From positions 1 to 64,000 of the forward strand of contig JANXYJ010000037.1 in the NCBI GenBank assembly GCA_025350105.1: DNA of 64,000 bases. The letters run 5' to 3'. The DNA comes from Terriglobia bacterium. Lineage in GTDB: Bacteria > Acidobacteriota > Terriglobia > Bryobacterales > Bryobacteraceae. The position numbers were made by a program, and so were the translations under genes. The notes beneath the pieces were generated by a model. The model saw nothing but the letters and a program-made list of their open reading frames with translations, did not search any database and was not told where the DNA came from. Shown here one piece after another: positions 42,419 through 50,494 of this stretch (its first letter is position 1; every line of letters starts with the position of its first letter).

Positions 42419-43282
42419 ATGGACGCAGTTTTGATGGCGGTCGCCGCAGCGCAAGTAATCGCACAGAAAGAGCAGCAGCTTTTCGCTCATCTGCTGGAGT
42501 TGGGCAGCGTGATTGTGGCGTATTCGGGTGGCGCGGATTCGGCGTATTTGGCATGGGCTGCGAAGCAGGCGTTGGGTGATGGGGCGGTGGCGATTACGGC
42601 GGATTCGGCGTCGTTGCCGGAAACTCATAGAAGAGACGCGGAAGATTTTGCGCGGGAGCATGGCATCCGGCACGAATACATTGCAACGCGGGAGTTTGAT
42701 AACCCCGATTATGTGGCCAACAATCCGGACCGCTGTTTTCATTGCAAGGACGAGTTGTTCGCGCGATTGGCAGAAGTAGCGCGGGAGCGGGGCATTGGGC
42801 ACGTGGTTTACGGCGTGAATGTAGACGATTTGGGAGACTACCGGCCGGGACAAAAAGCGGCGGCCAATCATCAGGTGAAACGTCCTTTGGTGGATGCCGG
42901 TTTGAGCAAAGCCGAGATTCGCGAACTATCGAGGCGCGCAGGATTGGTGACGTGGGACCGGCCGGCTTCGGCGTGTCTGAGTTCGCGGATTCCGTATGGG
43001 ACACCAGTGACGATTCAGAATGTGAGGATCGTGGATCGCGGAGAAGAAGCGATTCGGGCTTTAGGCTTCCGGCAATTCCGCGTGCGCTTTCACGGAGAGG
43101 TGGTGCGGATTGAGATTGCTCCGGGTGAACTGGAACGCGCCATGAATTTAGAAATGGCCGCGAAGTTCACGGCGATTTTCAAGAAGCTGGGTTTTCATTT
43201 TGTGACGCTGGATCTGGAAGGGTATCGGCAAGGGGCGCTGAACGCGGTGCTGCATTCTTCCGCTTTACATCAGGTGGAGTGA
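42419..43282 (+). CDS. larE: LarE-like ATP-dependent sulfur transferase (PP-loop family)
   Basis: 287 residues. The PP-loop VIVAYSGGADSAYLAWA adenylates the substrate. Other family marks are ITADSASLPETHRRDA, YVANNPDRCFHCKDELF (Cys106, Cys109), GVNVDDLGDYRPGQKAA and the WDRPASACLSSRIPYGTPV region, whose Cys (186) corresponds to the sulfur-donor Cys of LarE. LarE converts the carboxylates of a pyridinium adenine nucleotide to thiocarboxylates for the nickel-pincer cofactor of lactate racemase. The CxxC plus a third Cys recalls LarE forms proposed to carry an Fe-S cluster (less sure). No larA, larB or larC is in the window. Confidence 0.85.
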   Translation: MDAVLMAVAAAQVIAQKEQQLFAHLLELGSVIVAYSGGADSAYLAWAAKQALGDGAVAITADSASLPETHRRDAEDFAREHGIRHEYIATREFDNPDYVANNPDRCFHCKDELFARLAEVARERGIGHVVYGVNVDDLGDYRPGQKAAANHQVKRPLVDAGLSKAEIRELSRRAGLVTWDRPASACLSSRIPYGTPVTIQNVRIVDRGEEAIRALGFRQFRVRFHGEVVRIEIAPGELERAMNLEMAAKFTAIFKKLGFHFVTLDLEGYRQGALNAVLHSSALHQVE

Positions 43283-43660
43283 ATATACCTGCAATGGAGT
43301 GAATTTCGCGATCGCCGTGAAGTCGCGGTCGCGATGCCAGATGGGAATGTCGTTCTCAATTGCAATCGCGGCTATTAGGCAATCCGCCGCTGACCGGATC
43401 GTATAACCACGGCGTCTGCCATCCCGATAGATGTGGGCTGCTTTAACGAAGAGATCAGAAGTTAGGGGTTCACTCAGTATGGGGAATGAGAGCAGCCGTT
43501 CTTTGAAGGATTCAAATCGTGCGGGATCGGCGAACCCTTGAAGAACCTCTTGAATAACGGGACTGCAAGTAACGCAGTCATCCACTCGGCTTTCGAGCAC
43601 GGGCAGACGCTTCGGGTCGATGATGAAATCAATCCAGACAGAACTATCGACGAGAATCAT
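43265..43660 (-). CDS. vapC: VapC-type PIN-domain ribonuclease toxin
   Basis: The track extends to 43732, but MILVDSSVWIDFI at 43660 is the family N-terminus (131 residues). The four acidic residues of the PIN active site are visible: Asp in ILVDSSVW, Glu in SPVIQEVLQG, Asp in SAADCLIAAIAI and Asp in HRDRDFTAIA. VapC toxins cut tRNA or rRNA. The start overlaps the vapB stop by 4 nt. The 3' end overlaps the convergent larE by 18 nt. Confidence 0.92.
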   Translation of the reverse strand: MILVDSSVWIDFIIDPKRLPVLESRVDDCVTCSPVIQEVLQGFADPARFESFKERLLSFPILSEPLTSDLFVKAAHIYRDGRRRGYTIRSAADCLIAAIAIENDIPIWHRDRDFTAIAKFTPLQVYSLHLM

Positions 43661-43890
43661 GCGCGCGCCTTCTTGCGCTTCTTTCTGGGCGGGGGAGCGT
43701 CTCGGCGCATTTCCAACAGATCGCCCTGCCATAAACCCTTGCCCATGAATTCGATAATGCTTCGAGCCTTATGCTGGCGTACCGCCTCTGCTAATACTTT
43801 GTTGACGGTGTCGGAATAAGTTTTGGTCCCAAAGATGCGGCGGGCGGCCTCCAGCACTTCCCCATCTAACACAAGATTTGCGCGTTTCAT
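43657..43890 (-). CDS. vapB: VapB-type antitoxin
   Basis: The track starts at 43923, but MKRANLVLDGEVLEAARRIF at 43890 is the typical start (77 residues). The ribbon-helix-helix part continues TKTYSDTVNKVLAEAVRQ. The C-terminal part is very basic (PPRKKRKKARA), unusual for the toxin-binding tail, which is often acidic. It overlaps vapC by 4 nt. A TATA-rich palindrome sits directly upstream of the start. Confidence 0.87.
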   Translation of the reverse strand: MKRANLVLDGEVLEAARRIFGTKTYSDTVNKVLAEAVRQHKARSIIEFMGKGLWQGDLLEMRRDAPPPRKKRKKARA

Positions 43891-43892
43891 GT

Positions 43893-43903
43893 GTATAGTA
43901 TAC
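43893..43903 (-). promoter_or_regulatory. Palindrome at the vapB start, probable autoregulatory operator
   Basis: GTATA-G-TATAC, two bases upstream of the vapB start codon, suits repression by the VapBC complex. Confidence 0.5.
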
Positions 43904-43914
43904 CGCGCATAAAC

Positions 43915-43947
43915 GCCGCACACTTACGTGTGGCGGCTGGGTGCTAA
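43915..43947 (+). repeat. REP-like dispersed element, copy E
   Basis: CCGCACACTTACGTGTGGCG then GCTGGGTGCTAA, between vapB and the symporter stop; it overlaps the last codons of the symporter gene. It is nearly identical to the copy beside mazE (38099). Confidence 0.7.
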
Positions 43948-45602
43948 GTGTTCTGCGGGCTTGGTTGATTTGCAGAAACGGCGTTGATCGCGGCGGCTAC
44001 GGCCAGCACCACCACGCACCCAATAAGGTTGTACCAAAGGTAGGCGATGTTGGTGAAGGCGGCTACGGCGAAGGTGACGGCCTGGCCTGCGAGGACGGCC
44101 CAGAAGGCGGGGGTGCCTCCGATGCGCTTCATGAAAAAGGCGATGACGAAGACGCCGAGCATGCTGCCGTAGAAGAGCGAACCGACCTGATTTACCAGCT
44201 CAATTAATGCGCCATAGCCTTGCGCGAAGTTGGCGAATGCGACGGCGTAGGCTCCCCAGAAGACGGTGGCAATGCGGGAGGCCATCAGGAAATGGCGGTC
44301 GTTGCCCTGGCGATGAAAGTGACGCTGGTAGACGTCAATCATGCTGACCGTGGCGAGGGAATTAATTTCGCCGGAACTGGCGGACATGGCGGCGGTGAAG
44401 ATCACGCCCAGGATCAGGCCGACGATACCGCGGGGAAGATATTTTGTGACGAAGGAAAGAAAGATGTAATTGGTGTCGTTTTCTTTGGTGAGTTTGTTGG
44501 CATCGGCGCGGACGATGTCGAGTTTCTTTTGTGCGGCGCGGAAATCGCGAATGGCAGCGACATCGCCTTGGGCAGATTTGGCGATCACACGCGCGGCGGA
44601 TTGGCGTTCTGAAAATGCCTGATCGAAACGCGATTGCAGAGCAGGGTATTCCGCGCTGGCTTTCACGCGGTCCATCTCAATGGGATGGAACAGGATGGGC
44701 GGCTGCACGAACAGAAAAAACACGAACACCATGGCGCCGATGAAGAGAATCATGAACTGCACGGGCACTTTTGCTATGGCATTGAGGAGCAGGCCGAGGC
44801 GGCTTTGGCCGATCGACTTGCCGGTGAGGTAGCGCTGGACCTGGCTTTGGTCGGTGCCGAAGTATGCCAGCATCAGGAAAGTTCCGCCGATCAGGCCACT
44901 CCACAGGTTGTAGCGACTGTTGGGGTCGAAGTGAGTGTCGACGGCATTGAGGCGTCCGGCGGCGCCGGCGAGTTTCACGGCGTCAAAAAACGTAATGTCG
45001 GCGGGGAGTTTCGAGATGGCGATGACCAACGCAAGAATCAGCGCGGCCATGATAACGGTCATCTGTTGAACATCAGCCCAGGTGACGGCTTTAATGCCGC
45101 CGGTGGTGGTGTAGAGAATCACTAGGCCGCCCATCAGGATCGTCGTCCAGTGAAAAGACCAGCCGAGGACGACGGACATCACGATGGACGGAGCGGCGAT
45201 GGCGATGCCCGCGCCCAGGCCGCGGCCAATCAAAAAAATGATGGTGACCAGCGTGCGGGTTTTGATGTCGAAGCGCTGTTCCAGATATTCATACGCCGTG
45301 TAGACTTTGGCGCGGTGAAAAATAGGCACGGCGGTGGCGCACAGAATCACCATCGCGATGGGCAAACCGAAATAGAACTGCACGAAACGCATGCCGTCGC
45401 TGAAGCCTTGGCCGGTGGTGGAGATAAAGGTGATGGCGCTGGCCTGGGTGGCCATGATGGAAAGGCCCATGGCGTACCAGGGCATGGTTTTTCCGGCCAG
45501 CAGGAATTGATTGACGTTCGATGACCCGCGCCCGCGCCACAGGCCGTAGGAGACCAGAAATACCAGCCAGCCAAACAGGACGATCCAGTCAAGGGTGGTC
45601 AT
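43944..45602 (-). CDS. Sodium:solute symporter (SSS / SLC5 family)
   Basis: The track starts at 45692, but the first 30 codons cover a REP-like element; MTTLDWIVLFGWLVFLVSYG at 45602 is the true-looking start (552 residues). Thirteen or so helices are visible. Family landmarks are NQFLLAGKTMPWYAMGLSIMATQASAITFIS, AYEYLEQRFDIKTRTL, GGIKAVTWADVQQM and AAMSASSGEINSLATVSMIDVY (sodium-site region). A large loop between helices (residues ~330-400) is hydrophilic. It is third in an operon behind a PIG-L deacetylase and a 56-residue membrane protein; a sugar or amino-sugar substrate is a guess from context. Confidence 0.9.
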   Translation of the reverse strand: MTTLDWIVLFGWLVFLVSYGLWRGRGSSNVNQFLLAGKTMPWYAMGLSIMATQASAITFISTTGQGFSDGMRFVQFYFGLPIAMVILCATAVPIFHRAKVYTAYEYLEQRFDIKTRTLVTIIFLIGRGLGAGIAIAAPSIVMSVVLGWSFHWTTILMGGLVILYTTTGGIKAVTWADVQQMTVIMAALILALVIAISKLPADITFFDAVKLAGAAGRLNAVDTHFDPNSRYNLWSGLIGGTFLMLAYFGTDQSQVQRYLTGKSIGQSRLGLLLNAIAKVPVQFMILFIGAMVFVFFLFVQPPILFHPIEMDRVKASAEYPALQSRFDQAFSERQSAARVIAKSAQGDVAAIRDFRAAQKKLDIVRADANKLTKENDTNYIFLSFVTKYLPRGIVGLILGVIFTAAMSASSGEINSLATVSMIDVYQRHFHRQGNDRHFLMASRIATVFWGAYAVAFANFAQGYGALIELVNQVGSLFYGSMLGVFVIAFFMKRIGGTPAFWAVLAGQAVTFAVAAFTNIAYLWYNLIGCVVVLAVAAAINAVSANQPSPQNT

Positions 45603-45626
45603 GTTTGTACGGTTCGGATTGAAATG

Positions 45627-45660
45627 GGACGCTGGCTTACGCTCGCGGCTTGGTGCTGGT
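45627..45660 (+). repeat. REP-like dispersed element, copy B
   Basis: GACGCTGGCTTACGCTCGCG then GCTTGGTGCTGGT, between the 56-residue gene and the symporter. It fits the core CTTACG, six bases, GCGGCTTGGTGCTG. Confidence 0.65.
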
Positions 45661-45692
45661 GGTTGAAGACGCTGGTTCTCATAGACGGCCAC

Positions 45693-45863
45693 TTAGATTT
45701 GGTTGGGTGCGTAGTGCCGGGTGAAGAGCCAGAAGAGAAAAATGACGGCGGCCAGATAGATGAGCACAAAACGATAGACCCTGGGCCATTGGCCGAGGAA
45801 GGGTGGCGGTTCATCCAAAATGGATTTCTCCGGAATTTCTTTTTCGTTTTTTTCCACCGGCAT
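45693..45863 (-). CDS. Small single-span membrane protein between PIG-L deacetylase and SSS symporter
   Basis: 56 residues, below the track cut-off: MPVEKNEKEIPEKSILDEPP, then FLGQWPRVYRFVLIYLAAVI and a FLFWLFTRHYAPNQI end. The acidic soluble head is followed by one strong membrane helix and a short basic/aromatic tail. Its ATG lies 3 nt after the PIG-L stop, and 90 nt before the symporter start. Some SSS transporters have a small accessory membrane subunit; this protein has one span rather than the two of the DUF4212 type. A role as a symporter partner is inferred from position. Confidence 0.7.
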   Translation of the reverse strand: MPVEKNEKEIPEKSILDEPPPFLGQWPRVYRFVLIYLAAVIFLFWLFTRHYAPNQI

Positions 45864-45866
45864 TTG

Positions 45867-48437
45867 TTATTGAACTTTCGCCGCGCTCAGTAGATTGGCA
45901 AACAGGCGATAGGCTCCGGGGACTCCGGCGGGCAATTCGCGGAACCAGTCGTAGGAAGTAGAAATGTAGGCGCCTTTGCCATAGCGGGTGTACAGTTCGC
46001 CGCCTAGCTGGGGCTTTTCACCGGGGTCGTGCGATTCCAGAACGCTGATGTAGCGGGGGTCCCATTCGGAAGGCAGGTTCAAACTGCGCTCCTGCACCCA
46101 GCCCTCAAAATCGCGCGGGGTGATCTCGTTAGGGTAGTGCAGCAAAATAACATTTGGGTTGGGAAATGTTACGGGCGCTTCTTCAATGGTCACACGGTCG
46201 CGCCCGGTTTTGATGGGATAGGGACCGATATGGGCGAGCGTGGAGGTTTCGGGAACAGGCGTGCCGGGAGGTCCGCCATCGGGCGTGTTGTATTGGACCA
46301 CGAGAGTGCCACCGTCTTCCGCGTATTTGAAAAGGCGCTGATAATTTACGCGCAGATCGGGACGCGTATTGAAGGCGCGAACGCCGGTGACGATGGCGTC
46401 GAATTTACTGAGGTCGCCGCGGGCCAGATCTTGCGCGGAAAGAAACGTCACTTCGCTGCCCAGTTGACGGAGGGCGTCGGGGACTTCGTCGCCGGCTCCA
46501 TTGATGTAGCCGACGTTGTGCGCGAGGTTCTTGACTTCCGTCCTGACGAGACGTGCTTCGGATGGAGGGAAGAGCGTCTGCGCCGGGATATGCGGATAAT
46601 CGATGACGCGGGTGCTAGTGGCAATATCGGTATTGTTCACCCTGGCCACGGCGCGCAGGGTTCCGTCCGACTCCCCGTTGGGCGGAGTGAGAGTGAAAGC
46701 CAGCACGGTTTGTTCGTCAGTCGCGGTAAGTTCGAAATGGCGGGTGGCGGGCTCAATCTTCCAACCGGTTGGCGCTTCCAGATGTAAATCGCCGGAGGAC
46801 TTACCGAGGTTCGATCGCACGGGAATTTCGACGGAGCGCGACTTGTTGTCGGGGAATACCAAAGCGGTGCCCCCGAAGTCGACACTGACGGGCGGAACGA
46901 TGGCGAGAGGACGGGTGAGCTCTCCGTAGACGCGGTCAACATAACGATGTTCCAAGGGACGCGAGAGAGTGATCTCGGTGCCGGCAACTTTGAAACGGAA
47001 TTCGGCGCTAAGTGTGGCAGGGTTTTCGGCGTTGCCCAGATCGAGGGGACCCTTCACCTGATACATGGCGGCGTCTTTGGGCAGCTGCAGCCAACGGGGC
47101 TGGGAGTAGGGCTGGGTTTGCGGAATCTTTACGTTCACCTGATACTGGCTGGGTTGATTCAGCTTCAGCAGCGCGGACGCAACGGAAACGGGCGGAACAC
47201 CGTCGATACCGGTGAGCGTCGCACCTAAAATCGTCACATCGGTTGGATTGCGGGCGAGTGCGGTAAGCGTCACTTTGATGGTGCCGCCCGGTGTGATGGC
47301 GAATTTATCGGACTGCGCTTCGGCGGCGATGCCTGCGGCCAGCGCGATGGTTTCGTCCAACTCTATCAACTTGCGCGCGGCGATGGGATTGTCCACATTA
47401 CCCGCAGCAAGCGCGGCGATTTGGGGACGGATCTTGGCGAGCGCCGGGACCAGCGCTTCGGGATGTGCGGGCGCGAAGGCTGCGGCCGCGGCAGTCAACT
47501 CGTTGGTGATCTGTCCGCCGCCAGGCAGGCGGGACCAAGTGAGATTGATGTCCTGAAAAATGTCCTTGGTTGCCTTGTCTCCCTTGTCGGTGACAAAGTA
47601 GTTCACCAGCGCGCCTTTGCGTTCGGCGGTGCCCATGGACTGGCTGCGGTGCTGGCTGCGGCTCATGCCGGCGATTTCGTTGTAGGAGAAGCCGAGTTCG
47701 GGATCGTAGGCGCCCAAGTCGATGGCAAGCTTGTCGGGAATGGCTTCGAGTTCTTTTTCGGCGGCTGGATTGAACGCGGCCAGATTGGTCATCAGGCGCT
47801 GCGCCTGCCAGGTTTTCACGTACCTCAATTGTTCTGGAAACTTGCTGGGATCGGCGGCGGCGGTGAAGGCTTCCTTACTTAAGATTGCTGAGGCTTGGTG
47901 TTGGCCGTGACCATCACGCGGAGTGCCGGAGAAGCGCAGAATGATTACGTCGGGACGGAATCGGCGGATGGCCCAAACGACGTCACCCAGAACTTTTTCG
48001 CGCGGCCATTTGGTGCCCAAGGTTTCGCTGGCGGTTTTCGTAAAGCCGAAATCAATGGCGCGGGTGAAATACTGCTCCGCCCCATCAATGCGGCGAGCAG
48101 CGAGAAGTTCCTGGGTGCGAATGATGCCGAGTTCGTCGCCTTGTTCGCTGCCGATGAGATTTTGCCCACCTTCGCCGCGGGTGAGCGAAAGATACGCGGT
48201 GCGCACGTGGCGGCCTTTGGCCAAGTAGGCCAAAAGAGCGGTATTTTCGTCGTCGGGGTGGGCGGCGATCATCATCACGCTACCCAGGTTGTTGAGTTGG
48301 TCCAACATCAACCGTATTTTGGCTTCGCCGGCCACGCTGCGTTGAGCGGGGAGGGGAAGCGTGGCGAGTGCGGCGATAGCCCAAAGGGCGAGGGGCCGGC
48401 GCGAAGAGGTGAACGCAAGTTTAACGGCGGAAGTCAC
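45867..48437 (-). CDS. Secreted PIG-L family deacetylase with C-terminal extension
   Basis: 856 residues with signal peptide ending TLPLPAQ. The LmbE/PIG-L domain at ~45-260 has the zinc motif MMIAAHPDDENTALLAYLA, the LTRGEGGQNLIGSEQGDELG stretch and SGTPRDGHGQHQASAIL (third zinc His). This is the family that removes acetyl from N-acetylglucosaminyl groups. The middle (~380-640) is beta-rich, with Ig-like NEW3-type domains (VPVRSNLGKSSGDLHLEAP, FTLTPPNGESDG). The C-terminal ~200 residues resemble a class I glutamine-amidotransferase-like fold (FDAIVTGVRAFNTRPDLR). It heads the operon with the small membrane protein and symporter; a periplasmic amino-sugar role is inferred. Confidence 0.87.
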   Translation of the reverse strand: MTSAVKLAFTSSRRPLALWAIAALATLPLPAQRSVAGEAKIRLMLDQLNNLGSVMMIAAHPDDENTALLAYLAKGRHVRTAYLSLTRGEGGQNLIGSEQGDELGIIRTQELLAARRIDGAEQYFTRAIDFGFTKTASETLGTKWPREKVLGDVVWAIRRFRPDVIILRFSGTPRDGHGQHQASAILSKEAFTAAADPSKFPEQLRYVKTWQAQRLMTNLAAFNPAAEKELEAIPDKLAIDLGAYDPELGFSYNEIAGMSRSQHRSQSMGTAERKGALVNYFVTDKGDKATKDIFQDINLTWSRLPGGGQITNELTAAAAAFAPAHPEALVPALAKIRPQIAALAAGNVDNPIAARKLIELDETIALAAGIAAEAQSDKFAITPGGTIKVTLTALARNPTDVTILGATLTGIDGVPPVSVASALLKLNQPSQYQVNVKIPQTQPYSQPRWLQLPKDAAMYQVKGPLDLGNAENPATLSAEFRFKVAGTEITLSRPLEHRYVDRVYGELTRPLAIVPPVSVDFGGTALVFPDNKSRSVEIPVRSNLGKSSGDLHLEAPTGWKIEPATRHFELTATDEQTVLAFTLTPPNGESDGTLRAVARVNNTDIATSTRVIDYPHIPAQTLFPPSEARLVRTEVKNLAHNVGYINGAGDEVPDALRQLGSEVTFLSAQDLARGDLSKFDAIVTGVRAFNTRPDLRVNYQRLFKYAEDGGTLVVQYNTPDGGPPGTPVPETSTLAHIGPYPIKTGRDRVTIEEAPVTFPNPNVILLHYPNEITPRDFEGWVQERSLNLPSEWDPRYISVLESHDPGEKPQLGGELYTRYGKGAYISTSYDWFRELPAGVPGAYRLFANLLSAAKVQ

Positions 48438-48496
48438 AAAAATAGGCCTTTAGAGTGCACGTGCTGGCAAGGTGTCCTCAATAGATGTTATCTTAA

Positions 48497-48596
48497 CCGA
48501 ATTTGATTCACGACAGCCGAATTTGATTCACGACAGCCAAATTTGATTCACGACAGCCGAATTTGATTCACGACAGCCGAATTTGATTTACGACAA
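48497..48596. repeat. 20-bp tandem repeat, 5 copies
   Basis: Unit CCGAATTTGATTCACGACAG; copy 3 has CCAAA, copy 5 has GATTTACGACAA. It lies between the lytic transglycosylase stop (48658) and the PIG-L start (48437), in the probable promoter region of the PIG-L operon. Confidence 0.95.
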
Positions 48597-48603
48597 TGTT
48601 TGG

Positions 48604-48629
48604 ACTCCGGTCTGGCGGCGGGAGCTACC
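48604..48629 (+). repeat. Second dispersed palindromic element, copy 2
   Basis: ACTCCGGTCTGGCGGCGGGA then GCTACC, matching 41021-41046 at 22 of 26 positions, directly next to the 20-bp tandem array. Confidence 0.5.
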
Positions 48630-48657
48630 GGTAGGAGTTACCGTTATGGGGGGGAGC

Positions 48658-49317
48658 CTATTTCCCGCCGGCCTTGACGTAATTGCGGATCACCTGATTT
48701 ACGTAGTTCTGAGTTTCCGGATAAGGCGGGATACCTTTGTACCGATCCACAGCTTCGCTGCCGGCGTTGTAGGCCGCCAGGGCTTTGGGAACGTCGCCTT
48801 CATAGCGAATCAGCAGCTCGCGCAACAGGCGGGCCCCAGCCTGGGTGTTTTGCACGGGATCGTTGGGATCGGCGGAAAGTTTCCTAGCGGTTTCCGGCAT
48901 CAACTGCATGATGCCAAGCGCACCTTTGGCAGAAACGGCGTCGCTGCGGAAATTGGATTCAACACGGGCGACGCTTTCGACGAGGGAAGATGGCAAGCCG
49001 GAATCGGCAGCAGCTTGGCGAAGCAGCACGCGAGGATTGGTTTCAGGCGCAGTAGCCACGGCCCTAACGGGAACGGGATTCGTTAAGACGGCCGGTGGAG
49101 CGGGATCGTCAAAGGCTTCAAAGGACGCAATGGCGCTGGTGGGCAGGTCGGTGTAGCCGCGGCCGGCGTGCAGGCGCAGAACACCGTCCACTAATTCATG
49201 GCGGTCAATCTTGATCCGGGAGCCGGTGGTGAGGAGCGCGAATTCACCGGCGAATAAAGACGAAGCGGTAAGAATGATGCCAACAAAAAACGCGAGACTG
49301 AAGCTGCCGAGGGGCAT
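48658..49317 (-). CDS. Secreted SLT-type lytic transglycosylase (second copy)
   Basis: 219 residues with signal peptide MPLGSFSLAFFVGIILTASSLFAG. A short N-terminal domain (FALLTTGSRIKIDRHELVDG) precedes the SLT fold: VESVARVESNFRSDAVSAKG (catalytic Glu), GIMQLMPETARKLSA, AGARLLRELL and ALAAYNAGSEAVDRYKGIPPYPET. It resembles the 32578 gene in its SLT part but lacks that protein's long C-terminal tail. It acts on peptidoglycan in the periplasm. The 20-bp tandem array follows its stop. Confidence 0.9.
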   Translation of the reverse strand: MPLGSFSLAFFVGIILTASSLFAGEFALLTTGSRIKIDRHELVDGVLRLHAGRGYTDLPTSAIASFEAFDDPAPPAVLTNPVPVRAVATAPETNPRVLLRQAAADSGLPSSLVESVARVESNFRSDAVSAKGALGIMQLMPETARKLSADPNDPVQNTQAGARLLRELLIRYEGDVPKALAAYNAGSEAVDRYKGIPPYPETQNYVNQVIRNYVKAGGK

Positions 49318-49351
49318 CTGGTTCCATCGTGCCTGAAAAATCGGCCGGAAA

Positions 49352-50410
49352 TCAAGTCTGTGCGAAGGCGGCCATGCCTATGCTGAGTGCCATCAGTACT
49401 ACCGAGCTGCCAAACAGCATTGAAGTGCGGCCTTCCGCCGCCGCAAACTCATTCCACAGCAGCAATCCGCAGAGACTGGCCAACAGGACGTGCGAGTTGC
49501 TGAGCGCAAAGGTGAGAAGTGGAGTGGGCCGGGCGCCGGTTGGCGCGGCCCATGCCAAAAGAAAAGCTGCGAAGCCGATGGCTGCCACGATCCCACCCAA
49601 AAGACCCAGTACGTGATTGCGCACGCCGCCCTTGAAGTAGTCGCTAAGGTTTAGGGAGCGTCCCAGTACGGGAAAATTCCAAAAGAGCGGACTAAAAAAG
49701 AGCGCGGCGGCCAGCAAACCGGCGCCGAACATCAACGCGGCGCCGTAGGGCGCGACGCCATCATCACCCAAGCGGCCCTGGTCTAGAATGGAGCCAAACA
49801 GGCCCATAAAAATGCCACTGAGAACACCCAGCAGGATGCCGCGGCCCGGAGGAACCGGTGCAGCGGAGCGCAAGCGAGGGTCACGCGGATCTGGACGGAT
49901 GGCTGCATGTTCGGCGGCGTGGCGGGCGGCGTCCGCCCGGGCTGCGTGGGCATAGGCGGCGATCACCACGGCTGCCAGGGAGCAGGCGGCGGCTATGGCT
50001 TGCGGCACCATATTCGCGCGGCTGCCATTCAAGATGGTGAGGCCGATGGTGATGGCCAAGCTAAGGCCCAAAGAAATGGTGAAGCCGACGGCAATTCCGG
50101 CGGTGGCGATGGCGGCAAGCAGCAGATAACTGCCCAAGCCAAACGTGAAGCCGGCCCCCAGACAAAAAGCGATCTTGCGGTATCCAGCGATGGCAAGGTT
50201 GTCCTGGAACGTCAATTCTTTCGCGTTGAAAGAGCCTACAGTGACCGCCGCCAAGCCGGCCAGCAAGGCGAAGCCGACGGCGAAATCGAGCACGTAGAGT
50301 TCATAGCGCCACCGGGTTGCCATCTTGAGCGTATTGGCCCAGAGTCCCCAGCAGCACAGGCCTGCCACCAGGAGCATCAGTGACACTTCATAAGAAGTGG
50401 ACAGTAGCAT
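49352..50410 (-). CDS. Ten-helix permease of the DMT/glucose-rhamnose uptake type
   Basis: 352 residues with ten hydrophobic helices in two similar halves separated by a charged loop (AARADAARHAAEHAAIRPDPRD region). Landmarks are WGLWANTLKMATRWRYELYVLDFAVGF in helix 1-2 and GVLSGIFMGLFGSILDQGR at the start of the second half. These match the RhaT / GRP sugar-permease group of the drug/metabolite transporter superfamily. The substrate is not readable. Upstream is nuoI (84 nt), downstream the lytic transglycosylase (34 nt). Confidence 0.78.
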   Translation of the reverse strand: MLLSTSYEVSLMLLVAGLCCWGLWANTLKMATRWRYELYVLDFAVGFALLAGLAAVTVGSFNAKELTFQDNLAIAGYRKIAFCLGAGFTFGLGSYLLLAAIATAGIAVGFTISLGLSLAITIGLTILNGSRANMVPQAIAAACSLAAVVIAAYAHAARADAARHAAEHAAIRPDPRDPRLRSAAPVPPGRGILLGVLSGIFMGLFGSILDQGRLGDDGVAPYGAALMFGAGLLAAALFFSPLFWNFPVLGRSLNLSDYFKGGVRNHVLGLLGGIVAAIGFAAFLLAWAAPTGARPTPLLTFALSNSHVLLASLCGLLLWNEFAAAEGRTSMLFGSSVVLMALSIGMAAFAQT

Positions 50411-50494
50411 TGTTTGAGATCGCGCCTTCCGGAAATCTGCACAAGTCCAGCGGCCAAAACAATTATACCTGTTTATGGAGTTTATGCTGGGCGG

